A stretch of 32,161 bases of DNA from Colwellia sp. GTDB taxonomy: Bacteria; Pseudomonadota; Gammaproteobacteria; Enterobacterales; Alteromonadaceae. The DNA lies in assembly GCA_029938115.1 (NCBI GenBank), contig JAPYOP010000052.1, forward strand, positions 1 through 32,161, given 5' to 3'. Within the stretch, counting starts at the first letter, position 1. Each line of letters starts with the position of its first letter. The translations under genes were made by a program, and so were the position numbers. The notes beneath the pieces are model-generated. The model worked only from the letters and a program-made list of their open reading frames with translations, was not told where the DNA came from and ran no database searches. Below are positions 24,281 through 32,161 of this stretch, one piece after another.

Positions 24281-25162
24281 ATGGCTCAACACTATAAAAC
24301 AATTGGACTTATTGGTAAGCCCAATCATCAAGGCGCAAGTGCAACAATTTTAGCACTGCACCAATACTTAGTTGAAAACAACTATCATGTGTTAATAGAA
24401 AGCTCAGTCGCTAATACTGTATCTATTGATGGCATGAATGTGTGTTCACTCACCGAAATAGGCGAACAAGCAGACCTTGCGATTGTAGTAGGTGGTGACG
24501 GCTACATGTTAGGTGCAGCAAGAGTTTTATCCTGTTTTAACATTGGTGTTATCGGTGTAAATCGTGGTAACTTAGGTTTTTTAACTGATCTTTCTCCCGA
24601 TGAAATAATAAAGCCATTAGCACAAATACTCGCAGGTAAATCTCACTCAGAACAACGCTTCATTATTGAAGCTGAAGTTTATCGTCATGGTAAATTAAAA
24701 AGCTCTAATAGTGCAGTTAACGAAGCTGTACTTCATGCCGGTAAAGTGGCCAGCATGATAGAGTTTGAAGTCTATATTGACGGCAGCTTCATGTTTAGTC
24801 AGCGATCGGATGGTCTAATTATTTCTACTCCCACAGGTTCAACCGCTTATTCCATGTCAGCTGGTGGTCCAATTTTAACACCTAATTTAAATGCTTTATC
24901 CTTAGTACCTATGTTTCCTCATACCCTGACAAGCCGCCCCATTGTGGTTGATGGTGACAGTGAAATTAAACTTGTGCTGGCCAATGAGAATCAAGAGAGC
25001 TTACAGGTAAGTTGTGATGGCCATGTTATTTTGGCTGTCATGCCAGGAGATGAAGTTATTATCAAAAAAAGTGCCTGTACAATACGCTTAGTACACCCAC
25101 TTGATCATAATTACTTCAATGTATTGCGCAGCAAACTTAGCTGGGGTAATAAACTTTATTAA
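24281..25162 (+). CDS. nadK: NAD kinase
   Basis: NadK makes NADP from NAD and ATP (or polyphosphate) in the cytoplasm. The 293-residue product has the family length and signatures: [13 protein letters not shown] (GGDG at 71-74), [28 protein letters not shown], and the glycine-rich [22 protein letters not shown]. The usual GGDGN/T is GGDGY here, a small deviation. It is followed by recN (122 bp to its first possible codon), the common gammaproteobacterial order grpE // nadK-recN-bamE. It is divergent from grpE and may share the palindromic promoter region. Confidence 0.97.
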   Translation: MAQHYKTIGLIGKPNHQGASATILALHQYLVENNYHVLIESSVANTVSIDGMNVCSLTEIGEQADLAIVVGGDGYMLGAARVLSCFNIGVIGVNRGNLGFLTDLSPDEIIKPLAQILAGKSHSEQRFIIEAEVYRHGKLKSSNSAVNEAVLHAGKVASMIEFEVYIDGSFMFSQRSDGLIISTPTGSTAYSMSAGGPILTPNLNALSLVPMFPHTLTSRPIVVDGDSEIKLVLANENQESLQVSCDGHVILAVMPGDEVIIKKSACTIRLVHPLDHNYFNVLRSKLSWGNKLY

Positions 25163-25198
25163 TAACAATTACCGAATTAGTCGTATCAAGTCGCGACA

Positions 25199-25229
25199 CA
25201 AGGTATTTATATAAGTCATAAATACCTTG
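25199..25229. terminator. Hairpin between nadK and recN
   Basis: CAAGGTATTTAT and ATAAATACCTTG form a perfect 12-bp inverted repeat with a 7-nt loop. No T-run follows, so termination is uncertain; it lies just upstream of the LexA box. Confidence 0.4.
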
Positions 25230-25244
25230 CACAAAACCAATTTA

Positions 25245-25260
25245 CTGTATAAATTAACAG
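25245..25260. promoter_or_regulatory. LexA (SOS) box upstream of recN
   Basis: CTGTATAAATTAACAG fits CTGT-N8-ACAG exactly and has the preferred TA before it. It lies 36 bp before the recN ATG. A degenerate second site, CTAAGTATTTATACAG, abuts it at 25261-25276. recN is a classical strongly induced SOS gene with multiple LexA sites. Confidence 0.85.
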
Positions 25261-25296
25261 CTAAGTATTTATACAGTGAATTAGGTGATCGACATT

Positions 25297-26988
25297 ATGC
25301 TTTTACAACTAAACATCCAAAACTTTGCCATTGTTAAGTCGCTAGATATAGACTGGCAGTCAGGAATGACAACTATTACAGGTGAAACTGGCGCAGGTAA
25401 ATCAATTGCAATAGATGCTCTAGGCTTGTGTTTAGGTGATAGAGCAACTACCAATATTGTCCGCCCTAACAGTAAAAAAGCAGAGCTTGCGGCCACATTT
25501 GAAACACAAAACAATATTAGCGCACAGCAATGGCTAACTCACCATGATCTATTACTAGAGTCGAGTAGCGAATGCATACTACGGCGCGTAATATCAGCAG
25601 AAGGCCGTTCAAAATCTTACATCAACGGCAGTCAAGTCCCCTTAGTACAGCTAAAAGAAGTTGGTCAACTTCTGATTAATATTCATGGCCAGCATGATCA
25701 TCAACTCATAGTTAAATCAAGTCAGCAATGTAAACTATTGGATGAATATTCCGATCACAAACCTGTGCTAGACGAGGTTAAACATTACTATCAGCAGTGG
25801 CATAAACTCAGCAAAGAACTGACCTTACTACAACAAAGTAAACAACAACGAGAAGCTCAACAACAACTTCTGCAATACCAAGTAAATGAACTAGATGAAT
25901 TTGCGTTACAGTTAGGTGAATTTGAAACCTTAGAAAGTGATTATAAACGCCATGCTAATGCGCAAGACTTACTTGATACAACCCTGCAAGCTTTACAAAC
26001 ATTGGCAGAAAATGAAAGTTTTAATGTCCTTGATTCATTGCGACAATGCAGTGAAAACATAAATGCTCTGTCTCGCTTAGATAATCGACTCAATAATGTT
26101 GCAGTGATCCTTAGCGACTCTTTAATTCAACTTGACGAGGCCGGCTCTGATCTTAAACATTATTATCAAGAATTAGAACTTGACCCACAAGCCTATGCAA
26201 TAATTGAAGACCGTTACTCTACAGCCCTACAACTCGCCAAAAAGCATAGTTTAACACCTGAAAACCTGGTTGGTTTTCATCAGGAATTAATCCTAGAGTT
26301 GGCGGCGATATCAAATGATGAATCAAGAATTAGCTCCGTAGTTGAACAAATAGCAAAAACGGAACAAAATTATCAACAAGCGGCATCGGCGCTAACAGAC
26401 TCAAGAAAAGAGGCCGCAAAAAAATTAAGCCTGTTAATTACTCAGAGTATGCAAGAGCTTAATATGCCACACGGACAATTTCATATTGCCATTGACTCTG
26501 TAAGCGATAATTCGACAAAAAGACAATTAACAAGCATTTCAGCAAATGGCTTCGACAAAATTGATTTTAAAGTAAGTATAAATCCCGGACAAACATTAGA
26601 AGCGATGAGTAAAGTAGCTTCCGGAGGTGAATTGTCACGTATAAGCTTAGCCATGCAAGTTATTTTAGCTGACAAAGTTATCACTCCTACGCTAGTTTTT
26701 GATGAAGTTGATGTGGGTATTAGTGGTCCTACAGCCGCAATGGTTGGTAATAAATTACAACAGCTTGCCAAGAACACTCAGGTAATTTGTGTTACTCACC
26801 TGCCACAGGTAGCTTGTAAAGGACATCAGCAGTTCTTTGTTAGCAAATTAACAGATGGCGAACACACAGAAACAAAAGTAACGGAACTAAGTGAGCAAAG
26901 TCGCATCCAAGAGATAGCACGTTTACTTGCTGGTGATAAAATTTCACAGCACAGCTTAGCTAACGCACAAGAGTTATTAGCTAGCTAA
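25297..26988 (+). CDS. recN: DNA repair protein RecN
   Basis: RecN is an SMC-like ATPase that assists double-strand break repair. From the ATG at 25297 the product is 563 residues starting MLLQLNIQNFAIVKSLDIDW, which aligns with E. coli RecN; a GTG four codons upstream is possible but not needed. The Walker A is GETGAGKS (29-36), the coiled-coil arms span about 150-370 (Gln/Leu-rich), the ABC signature is ASGGELSRISLAMQVIL, and the Walker B is TLVFDEVDVGISG with the following CVTHLPQVA switch. It sits behind a LexA box and ahead of bamE. Confidence 0.97.
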   Translation: MLLQLNIQNFAIVKSLDIDWQSGMTTITGETGAGKSIAIDALGLCLGDRATTNIVRPNSKKAELAATFETQNNISAQQWLTHHDLLLESSSECILRRVISAEGRSKSYINGSQVPLVQLKEVGQLLINIHGQHDHQLIVKSSQQCKLLDEYSDHKPVLDEVKHYYQQWHKLSKELTLLQQSKQQREAQQQLLQYQVNELDEFALQLGEFETLESDYKRHANAQDLLDTTLQALQTLAENESFNVLDSLRQCSENINALSRLDNRLNNVAVILSDSLIQLDEAGSDLKHYYQELELDPQAYAIIEDRYSTALQLAKKHSLTPENLVGFHQELILELAAISNDESRISSVVEQIAKTEQNYQQAASALTDSRKEAAKKLSLLITQSMQELNMPHGQFHIAIDSVSDNSTKRQLTSISANGFDKIDFKVSINPGQTLEAMSKVASGGELSRISLAMQVILADKVITPTLVFDEVDVGISGPTAAMVGNKLQQLAKNTQVICVTHLPQVACKGHQQFFVSKLTDGEHTETKVTELSEQSRIQEIARLLAGDKISQHSLANAQELLAS

Positions 26989-27117
26989 TATAGATTTAAA
27001 ATTAAATTAATGAAAAATAGTTTTGTATCTAAAGCCGTGCTTGGTTATTATCCCTGCTCGCATTTAAAGCGTTCATATTAAACTGTATTAATTTGTATTA
27101 AAGGAAAGTAAATTTTC

Positions 27118-27513
27118 ATGTTGTTTCGTACCTCTATAATTGCCGTAGCTCTATCACTTTCTGCTTGCTCAAGTTGGGTTTATCGTATTGATATTCCACA
27201 AGGAAACTATCTTGAACAAAAGAGTATAAACAAAATACAAGTCGGAATGACTAAAGAGCAAGTGAGATTTATTCTGGGTAGTCCGGTGATGGTTGATGCC
27301 TTTGACAAAGACACTTGGAACTATGTTTACCGTTTTAAATCAGGCCGCAGTGAAAAATTAGATCTGCAGAAAAGTTTTACTATCAAGTTTGAAGATGACC
27401 AATTGATTTCAGCTGAAGGTGACTTTGAATTGTCAGAAAACTTCAATACTCCTTTTAATGCACCTGCCACACAAAGCGAAGATAAAGTTACGGTAGATAA
27501 AAAAGGTAGTTAA
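27118..27513 (+). CDS. bamE: Outer membrane assembly lipoprotein BamE (SmpA)
   Basis: BamE is a lipoprotein of the BAM complex that inserts beta-barrel proteins into the outer membrane. The 131-residue product has a lipoprotein signal with lipobox LSAC (Cys17), then the BamE fold: YRIDIPQGNYLEQKSINKIQVGMTKEQVRFILGSPVMVD, TWNYVYRFKSGR, and SFTIKFEDDQLIS. The GMTKEQVRFILGSP stretch is the family signature. The C-terminal 30 residues are a polar extension. It follows recN, as in many gammaproteobacteria, and converges with fabA. Confidence 0.96.
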   Translation: MLFRTSIIAVALSLSACSSWVYRIDIPQGNYLEQKSINKIQVGMTKEQVRFILGSPVMVDAFDKDTWNYVYRFKSGRSEKLDLQKSFTIKFEDDQLISAEGDFELSENFNTPFNAPATQSEDKVTVDKKGS

Positions 27514-27537
27514 CGGTTTCATTTAAATTTAAGTTAA

Positions 27538-27572
27538 GATTAAGTTAACTCTATACAAGAGTTAACTTAATC
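27538..27572. terminator. Hairpin between convergent bamE and fabA
   Basis: GATTAAGTTAACTC and its complement form a perfect 14-bp stem with a 7-nt loop, midway between the two stops. There is no strong T-run on either side, so it is a probable rather than certain bidirectional terminator. Confidence 0.55.
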
Positions 27573-27584
27573 AAAAGCGATAAA

Positions 27585-28106
27585 CTAGAACTTACTTGTA
27601 TCGGTAAATAAGCCTACTTTTAAATCTTTAGCTGTATATATTTCACGACCATCAACACTAACACTACCGTCAGCTAGTCCCATATATAATTTACGTTTGA
27701 TAACACGCTTAAAGTCTATTCTAAACGTTACTTTTTTTGCTGTTGGTAAAATCTGTCCCGTAAATTTAACTTCACCCACACCTAGCGCTCGTCCTCTACC
27801 TGGACCACCAGTCCAAGCTAAGAAAAAGCCAACCAATTGCCACATAGCATCTAAGCCTAAACAACCTGGCATGACTGGGTCACCTTTAAAATGACAATCA
27901 AAAAACCATAAATCCGGTGTAATATCTAATTCAGCTTCAATATAACCTTTACCATGTTCACCACCTTCTTCAGTGATGGTTAGTATACGATCCATCATCA
28001 GCATATTATCTGAAGGGAGTTGAGAGTTGCCTTCACCAAACATTTCGCCGGTGCCTGCTTTAACTAAATCTGTTTTGTTGTACGAACTCTGTTGTGCCAT
28101 TGCCAT
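27585..28106 (-). CDS. fabA: 3-hydroxyacyl-ACP dehydratase/isomerase FabA
   Basis: FabA dehydrates 3-hydroxydecanoyl-ACP and isomerises the product to cis-3-decenoyl-ACP, opening the anaerobic route to unsaturated fatty acids. The 173-residue protein is nearly collinear with E. coli Fab[12 protein letters not shown], the active site [19 protein letters not shown] with His72 and Asp86, and [22 protein letters not shown]. Start choice between codons 1 and 3 is minor; GAAG lies just before the first ATG. A FabR-like palindrome at 28223-28240 upstream suggests control by unsaturated acyl thioesters. FabB is not in the window. Confidence 0.98.
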   Translation of the reverse strand: MAMAQQSSYNKTDLVKAGTGEMFGEGNSQLPSDNMLMMDRILTITEEGGEHGKGYIEAELDITPDLWFFDCHFKGDPVMPGCLGLDAMWQLVGFFLAWTGGPGRGRALGVGEVKFTGQILPTAKKVTFRIDFKRVIKRKLYMGLADGSVSVDGREIYTAKDLKVGLFTDTSKF

Positions 28107-28222
28107 AAGTCTTCTTACCTATAAAAGTTGTATCTCCAAGTAAATTCACCGCACTAAAACCTTTACTAACTTTAGTATTTTGAATTAATTTGAGCATATA
28201 ATAATCTCTTGGGCGCTACTTT

Positions 28223-28240
28223 AGCGAACACTTGTACACT
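28223..28240. promoter_or_regulatory. FabR-like operator upstream of fabA
   Basis: AGCGAACACTTGTACACT is an imperfect palindrome close to the FabR recognition sequence as I recall it (AGCGTACA-N2-TGTACGCT), with two mismatches. It lies about 117 bp before the fabA start. The rest of the 284-bp fabA upstream gap shows nothing clear. Confidence 0.5.
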
Positions 28241-28390
28241 AAACAACTCTGAACAGTGAAAAATATGCCTTTTTAATGATAATAATCAAATTTTATAATG
28301 ATATTTGCTTGCACTATCGTATTGCAAATTTAATCGGTCGGAGTAACATAGTGCCAATACCATGCTACTTCAAAACGCATTGAGAAATAA

Positions 28391-28657
28391 ATGGACGATA
28401 CGGTTAAAAAGAAAAGAAGGGCTATGACCAATGCCGAGAAACAAAAGCGTTACCGTGAAAGGCAAAAAGAACGTGGTAAGCAAGAAATGCGAGGCTACTT
28501 GTCTCCAGAAGCTAAGGTGTGTTATCAATTAATTTCTGAACAAACGAACTGGTCTGATAGTATTATTTTAAGCAATGCAGTACGCTTAACCTATGCGGCT
28601 TATAAAAATGGGCAAATTGGTCTACTAAATAGTTGGCTAAAGAATAACGAGTTATAA
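28391..28657 (+). CDS. Small basic protein of unknown function upstream of uvrY
   Basis: This 88-residue protein has a strongly basic first third (VKKKRRAMTNAEKQKRYRER, then QKERGKQ), probably one long charged helix, followed by YLSPEAKVCYQLISEQTNWSDSIILSNAVRLTYAAYKNG, predicted helical. The charge suggests nucleic-acid binding, but no known DNA-binding motif is clear and I do not recognise the family. GAG lies 7 nt before the ATG. It ends 12 bp before the uvrY start and reads the same way, so the two are probably co-transcribed. The codon style resembles the neighbouring genes. Confidence 0.75.
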   Translation: MDDTVKKKRRAMTNAEKQKRYRERQKERGKQEMRGYLSPEAKVCYQLISEQTNWSDSIILSNAVRLTYAAYKNGQIGLLNSWLKNNEL

Positions 28658-28669
28658 AGGCAATTTCTG

Positions 28670-29314
28670 TTGATAAATATATTATTAGTTGATGATCACG
28701 AACTGGTACGCACTGGTGTTAGTAAAATACTAAATGAAGTTAAAGGCTTTAAAGTTATTGATGAATGCAAAACAGGTGAGGAAGCAATAAAGTTTTGTCG
28801 TGAAACTGAGCCCGATATTATTTTAATGGACATGGATATGCCCGGCATGGGCGGTTTGGAAGCAACTAAAAAGATTTTACGTTTTTCCCCTGAAGCAAAA
28901 ATAATTATGCTTACTGTGCATGCAGAAGACCCATTTCCAACGAAAGTAATGCAAATAGGTGCAGCTGGATATTTAACAAAAGGAACAGCGCCTAATGAAA
29001 TGGTTAATGCTATTAGAGCGGTAAATAGCGGCCAACGATACCTACCTGCTGAAATCGCACAACAAATGGCACTGAGTCAGTTTAAGTCTGCTGAAGAGAA
29101 TCCTTTTAGTGGGTTGTCTGATCGCGAATTACAAATCATGTTAATGATCACTCGTGGCGAAAAAGTACCTGATATATCTGAACATTTGCACTTAAGCACT
29201 AAAACAATTAACAGCTACCGTTATCGTATGTTTGAAAAATTGAATGTCGGTAACGATGTTGAATTAACTCATTTGGCAATCCGCCACGGTATGATAAAAA
29301 CAGAAAAGTTATAA
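28670..29314 (+). CDS. uvrY: Response regulator UvrY/GacA/VarA
   Basis: UvrY is the regulator of the BarA-UvrY (GacS-GacA) system that switches on Csr-type small RNAs. The start is a TTG at 28670 with AAGG upstream; it gives MINILLVDDHELVRTGVSKIL, matching the E. coli start. The 214-residue product has a NarL-type layout: receiver domain with Asp8/Asp9, phosphoacceptor Asp54 (LMDMDMPGMGG) and a TKGT lysine, then a LuxR-type helix-turn-helix at about 145-205 (LSDRELQIMLMITRGEKVPDISEHLHLSTKTINSYRYRMFEKL). It is coupled to uvrC, 2 bp downstream, the classical order. The cognate kinase is not here. Confidence 0.96.
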   Translation: MINILLVDDHELVRTGVSKILNEVKGFKVIDECKTGEEAIKFCRETEPDIILMDMDMPGMGGLEATKKILRFSPEAKIIMLTVHAEDPFPTKVMQIGAAGYLTKGTAPNEMVNAIRAVNSGQRYLPAEIAQQMALSQFKSAEENPFSGLSDRELQIMLMITRGEKVPDISEHLHLSTKTINSYRYRMFEKLNVGNDVELTHLAIRHGMIKTEKL

Positions 29315-29316
29315 TT

Positions 29317-31197
29317 TTGTCAAATAGCGAAAATATTGCCCTCCACCCAAATTTTGATAGAGAAGCCTTTTTAAACTCTGTTACTGAGCAAGCAGGCGTT
29401 TATCGTATGTATAACGCTGAACAAACGGTTATTTACGTAGGTAAAGCCAAGCAACTAAAAAAGCGATTAGCAAGTTACTTTCGCAAAGATGTTGGCTCAG
29501 TTAAAACAAAAGCCTTAGTTAAGCAAATATGTGCCATTGATGTCACCGTTACCCATACAGAAGGGGAAGCGCTGATACTTGAAAATAACTACATCAAAAA
29601 ATATCAGCCCAAATACAATATTTTACTGCGTGATGACAAATCATATCCTTATCTATTAATTACAGCCCATCACCACCCAAAACTAGGCCTACATCGAGGT
29701 GGAAAACGAATCAAAGGTGACTATTTCGGTCCTTACCCAAGTGTCGGTGCAGTCTGGGAAAGCTTACGTTTAATGCAAAAGATCTTTCCTATTAGGCAAT
29801 GTGAAGACAGCTATTATAGAGCTCGATCTCGCCCCTGCTTGCAACATCAACTAGGGCGCTGTTTAGCACCCTGTGTTGATAAAGTCTCTCCTGAGGATTA
29901 TCAACAGCAAGTCGATTTAGCCAAACTATTCTTAAAGGGCAAGAGCTCAATGGTCATTGAGCAACTGGTGTCAAAAATGGAATATGCCAGTAAGCAACTG
30001 AATTTTGAACAAGCAGCTAGGTTTCGTGACCAAATAACCACTTTACGTAAAGTTCAGCAGCAACAATATGTTACTGGTATTGCCGCAGAAATGGATGTTA
30101 TAGGCCTATATCGTTTAAAATCTCAAGCTTGTATTCATTTGCTTTGTATCCGTGATCATAAAATTTTAGGTAGCAAAAGTTACTTCCCGGTTTTGCCCAG
30201 TGAAACAAGCGATGAAGAAATCATTCAAGCATTTATTGGTCAACATTATTTAGGCAATGAGCTAGGTGAGGGAAATATCCCCAAAGAAATTGTAGCTTCT
30301 TATAGCTTTGAACAATCTACAGAATTGGCCTCTCTTTTATCAAAACAAGCAGAGCATGATGTTAAAATATCAACTAAAAGTCGCTCTGAACGTCGACAAT
30401 ATTTAAAATTAGCCGCTACCAACGCACAAACAGCATTAGTGACGCGCAATAGCCACAAAGAGTCTATGCAAGCGAGATTTGTCGCTTTAAACGAGGTATT
30501 TGAGTTAACTAACGGTATTAATAGAATTGAGTGTTTTGATATTAGTCATACAATGGGGCAACAAACTGTCGCTTCTAATGTGGTGTTTAATCAAGAAGGT
30601 CCTGTAAAGTCAGACTATCGTCGTTACAATGTGCATGGCATAACGCCAGGCGATGATTATGCCGCAATGGCTTTTGCTATAAATAAGCGCTACGGCAAGC
30701 TTAAACCAACCAATAGTGAATCAATGAAAAAGCTACCTGATATTGTTTTCATTGACGGTGGTAAAGGGCAACTAGCAAAGGCGGAAGATTTTTTTGCACA
30801 GTTAAGTGCTGAACAAAAACTTGATAGAATTCCCCTGCTTGTTGGTGTTGCCAAAGGTGAATCACGTAAGCCGGGCTTAGAAACACTTATTTTAGCTGGT
30901 TCTCATCAGCTGATATCTTTGCCAGCGACCTCACCTGCATTGCATTTAGTACAACATATTCGCGATGAATCGCATCGATTTGCTATCGCAGGCCATAGAT
31001 CTAAAAGGCAAAAGGAGAGCAAAAAATCTATATTAGAAACAATTGAAGGGGTTGGCGCTAAAAAACGACAAACTTTATTGACTCACTTAGGTGGCATACA
31101 AGAAGTAAAAAAAGCAGATATTACCGAATTAGAAAAAGTACCTGGCATTAGTAAGGTATTAGCGAAAAATATTTATGATGCATTACACAATAAGTAA
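29317..31197 (+). CDS. uvrC: Excinuclease ABC subunit C
   Basis: UvrC makes both incisions around DNA lesions in nucleotide excision repair. It starts at TTG 29317, 2 bp after the uvrY stop; no earlier ATG is available and the next Met lies within the nuclease domain. The 626-residue protein shows the GIY-YIG 3' nuclease (GVYRMYNAEQTVIYVGKAKQLKKRLASYF), the cysteine-containing linker (RPCLQHQLGRCLAPC), the UVR motif (LNFEQAARFRDQI), the RNase H-like 5' nuclease (CFDISHTMGQQTVAS, FIDGGKGQL, HIRDESHRFAI), and tandem C-terminal helix-hairpin-helix (TIEGVGAKKRQTLL, KVPGISKVLAKNI). It is complete. Confidence 0.98.
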   Translation: MSNSENIALHPNFDREAFLNSVTEQAGVYRMYNAEQTVIYVGKAKQLKKRLASYFRKDVGSVKTKALVKQICAIDVTVTHTEGEALILENNYIKKYQPKYNILLRDDKSYPYLLITAHHHPKLGLHRGGKRIKGDYFGPYPSVGAVWESLRLMQKIFPIRQCEDSYYRARSRPCLQHQLGRCLAPCVDKVSPEDYQQQVDLAKLFLKGKSSMVIEQLVSKMEYASKQLNFEQAARFRDQITTLRKVQQQQYVTGIAAEMDVIGLYRLKSQACIHLLCIRDHKILGSKSYFPVLPSETSDEEIIQAFIGQHYLGNELGEGNIPKEIVASYSFEQSTELASLLSKQAEHDVKISTKSRSERRQYLKLAATNAQTALVTRNSHKESMQARFVALNEVFELTNGINRIECFDISHTMGQQTVASNVVFNQEGPVKSDYRRYNVHGITPGDDYAAMAFAINKRYGKLKPTNSESMKKLPDIVFIDGGKGQLAKAEDFFAQLSAEQKLDRIPLLVGVAKGESRKPGLETLILAGSHQLISLPATSPALHLVQHIRDESHRFAIAGHRSKRQKESKKSILETIEGVGAKKRQTLLTHLGGIQEVKKADITELEKVPGISKVLAKNIYDALHNK

Positions 31198-31283
31198 CTA
31201 TATCTAACTAGCAATCCTGTGTAGAATTAGGGCTGAACTTTTTGTTATACCATTTGCTAAAATAAAGAATTAAAATAAAAACT

Positions 31284-31862
31284 ATGTGGACAATACCTAA
31301 TCAAATAACTTTATTTCGGATCATCTTGATCCCTGTTTTTCTAATTGTTTTCTATTTACCCCTGTCTTGGAGTCACTTTGGCGCCTTTGCGATATTTTGG
31401 ACTGCTTCAGTCAGCGATGCATTAGATGGCTATTTGGCAAGAAAATTAAATCAATCTTCAGCTTTTGGTGCTTTCATTGACCCTGTTGCAGACAAACTTA
31501 TGGTGGTAGCGGCCTTAGTTATGATAGTAGAAGACTATCAAACTTGGTTGGTTGCTATTCCTGCTATTATTATGATTGCCCGTGAAATATTCATCAGTGC
31601 TTTAAGAGAGTTTATGTCCTCCCGCGGTAAGCGAAGCATCATTGCTGTTTCTGAAATGGGAAAATATAAAACCGCTGCACAAATGTTAGGTATTATGGGA
31701 TTAATATGGCGTCCTGATTATGATATCCCACTTATTTTATTTTATTTACCCCATGAAGTTATAAATTATGCAGCTTATGGCTTTTATTTTATTGCCACTG
31801 TTTTAACTGTTTCAACGTTACTTAGTTACTTCAAAGCAGCATGGCCTGAATTAAAAGGGTAA
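31284..31862 (+). CDS. pgsA: CDP-diacylglycerol--glycerol-3-phosphate 3-phosphatidyltransferase
   Basis: PgsA makes phosphatidylglycerol phosphate from CDP-diacylglycerol and glycerol-3-phosphate in the inner membrane. The 192-residue product starts MWTIPNQITLFRI, typical of the family, and has several membrane helices. The CDP-alcohol phosphatidyltransferase motif is perfect: D48-G-x2-A52-R53-x8-G62-x3-D66-x3-D70. It lies 86 bp after uvrC and ahead of the tRNA pair, as in many gammaproteobacteria. Confidence 0.97.
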   Translation: MWTIPNQITLFRIILIPVFLIVFYLPLSWSHFGAFAIFWTASVSDALDGYLARKLNQSSAFGAFIDPVADKLMVVAALVMIVEDYQTWLVAIPAIIMIAREIFISALREFMSSRGKRSIIAVSEMGKYKTAAQMLGIMGLIWRPDYDIPLILFYLPHEVINYAAYGFYFIATVLTVSTLLSYFKAAWPELKG

Positions 31863-31919
31863 AAATAGCATCAAATCAGCTGCTTTTTGAGCAGTCGAAG
31901 CAAAAAAAGAATTTAATAG

Positions 31920-31947
31920 TTGACTGTAACTTAATACGATGTAAAAT
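31920..31947 (+). promoter_or_regulatory. Sigma-70 promoter of the tRNA operon
   Basis: TTGACT (31920-31925), a 16-nt spacer, and TAAAAT (31942-31947) followed by GCG, a GC-rich discriminator typical of stringently controlled stable RNA promoters. It lies about 33 bp before tRNA-Gly. Confidence 0.75.
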
Positions 31948-31979
31948 GCGTTTCCGTTGACAGGGAGTCAACAAGTGAA

Positions 31980-32055
31980 GCGGCTGTAGCTCAGCTGGTA
32001 GAGCATCACGTTGCCAACGTGAATGTCACGAGTTCGAGTCTCGTTAGCCGCTCCA
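31980..32055 (+). tRNA. tRNA-Gly (anticodon GCC)
   Basis: This is a 76-nt cloverleaf including encoded CCA: acceptor GCGGCTG paired with TAGCCGC (one G-T), D arm GCTC-AGCTGGTA-GAGC, anticodon arm TCACG-TTGCCAA-CGTGA with GCC, and T arm ACGAG-TTCGAGT-CTCGT. It reads glycine codons GGC and GGT. Confidence 0.98.
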
Positions 32056-32106
32056 ATTTAAAACTTACATAATTATGTTTTACATTATTTGTAAAGTTTA
32101 ATGCTC

Positions 32107-32161
32107 GGCGGGTTGGCAGAGTGGTTATGCAGCGGATTGCAAATCCGTGTACACCAGTTCG
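32107..32161 (+). tRNA. tRNA-Cys (anticodon GCA), 3' end outside window
   Basis: The first 55 nt of a tRNA are present: acceptor 5' strand GGCGGGT, D arm, and anticodon arm GCGGA-TTGCAAA-TCCGT with GCA; the window ends within the TTCG of the T loop. It closely matches enterobacterial tRNA-Cys and follows tRNA-Gly by 51 bp, so the two are probably one transcript. Confidence 0.96.

Noticed and set aside
27010..27081. 23-codon frame between recN and bamE
   Set aside because: No ribosome site, no hydrophobic or conserved feature; consistent with chance.
28274..28295. AATGATAAT-rich stretch resembling a Fur box
   Set aside because: One half matches, the other does not, and the region is generally AT-rich; neighbouring genes are not iron related.
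28332..28348. GGTCGGA resembling the core of a FadR site
   Set aside because: Only seven bases match and the site is not palindromic; it is 230 bp from fabA and nearer the unrelated small gene.
1..32161. CRISPR arrays, prophage, integrase or transposase genes
   Set aside because: No regularly spaced repeats and no phage or transposase proteins were seen; the only mobile sequences are short non-coding repeats.

Overview
The window looks like chromosomal DNA of a low-GC marine gammaproteobacterium. Gene content, protein style and interspersed repeats point to the Colwelliaceae (Colwellia/Thalassotalea type). This placement rests on recognition, not a database search. Supporting signs are the blocks uvrY-uvrC-pgsA-tRNA-Gly-tRNA-Cys, dnaJ/dnaK/grpE beside nadK-recN-bamE-fabA, epmC, a choice-of-anchor-H style surface protein with a GlyGly-CTERM-like tail, and terminal repeats of the type ATACCAATTAAA.

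Layout. (1) Positions 1-4914 (+) are a compact, overlapping operon that is not core metabolism: an adenylating enzyme fused to an acyl carrier domain (5' end outside the window), a membrane-anchored SGNH-type protein, an MBOAT O-acyltransferase, a 48-residue membrane microprotein ending FIYWDQ, and a Trm112-like/methyltransferase protein with a shortened adenylation-like tail. The first four match, role for role, DltA+DltC, DltD, DltB and DltX of D-alanylation operons. I read it as a Dlt-like envelope acylation system, the most interesting content here. (2) 4944-8673 (-): recR, an ATP-NAD kinase family protein overlapping epmC, and nhaA. (3) 8920-13241: an Lrp-type regulator, a secreted DUF3300 protein, and an exported alpha/beta hydrolase plus glutaredoxin divergent from a LysR regulator. 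(4) 13331-16219: a remnant of a DUF1348-like gene, a PNPOx-reductase-ferredoxin fusion and a divergent LysR regulator. (5) 16220-19751: a PhoQ/PhoP-like two-component system with a PepSY protein, divergent from a surface-anchored protein. (6) 19864-24097 (-): dnaJ, dnaK and grpE. (7) 24281-28106: nadK, recN, bamE and, convergent, fabA. (8) 28391-32161: a small basic protein, uvrY, uvrC, pgsA, tRNA-Gly(GCC) and tRNA-Cys(GCA), the last cut by the window end.

Regulation visible in the DNA. grpE and dnaK have sigma-32-type promoters with identical 14-nt spacers; the grpE promoter sits inside a perfect 16-bp inverted repeat. recN has a clear LexA box. fabA has a FabR-like palindrome. Three copies of a direct repeat with 11-bp period (TGAA N7 TGAA) lie in front of the PepSY/PhoPQ-like operon, the surface protein and the DUF3300 gene, suggesting a small regulon. 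A MITE-like element seems to have inserted between two of these boxes and the two-component operon.
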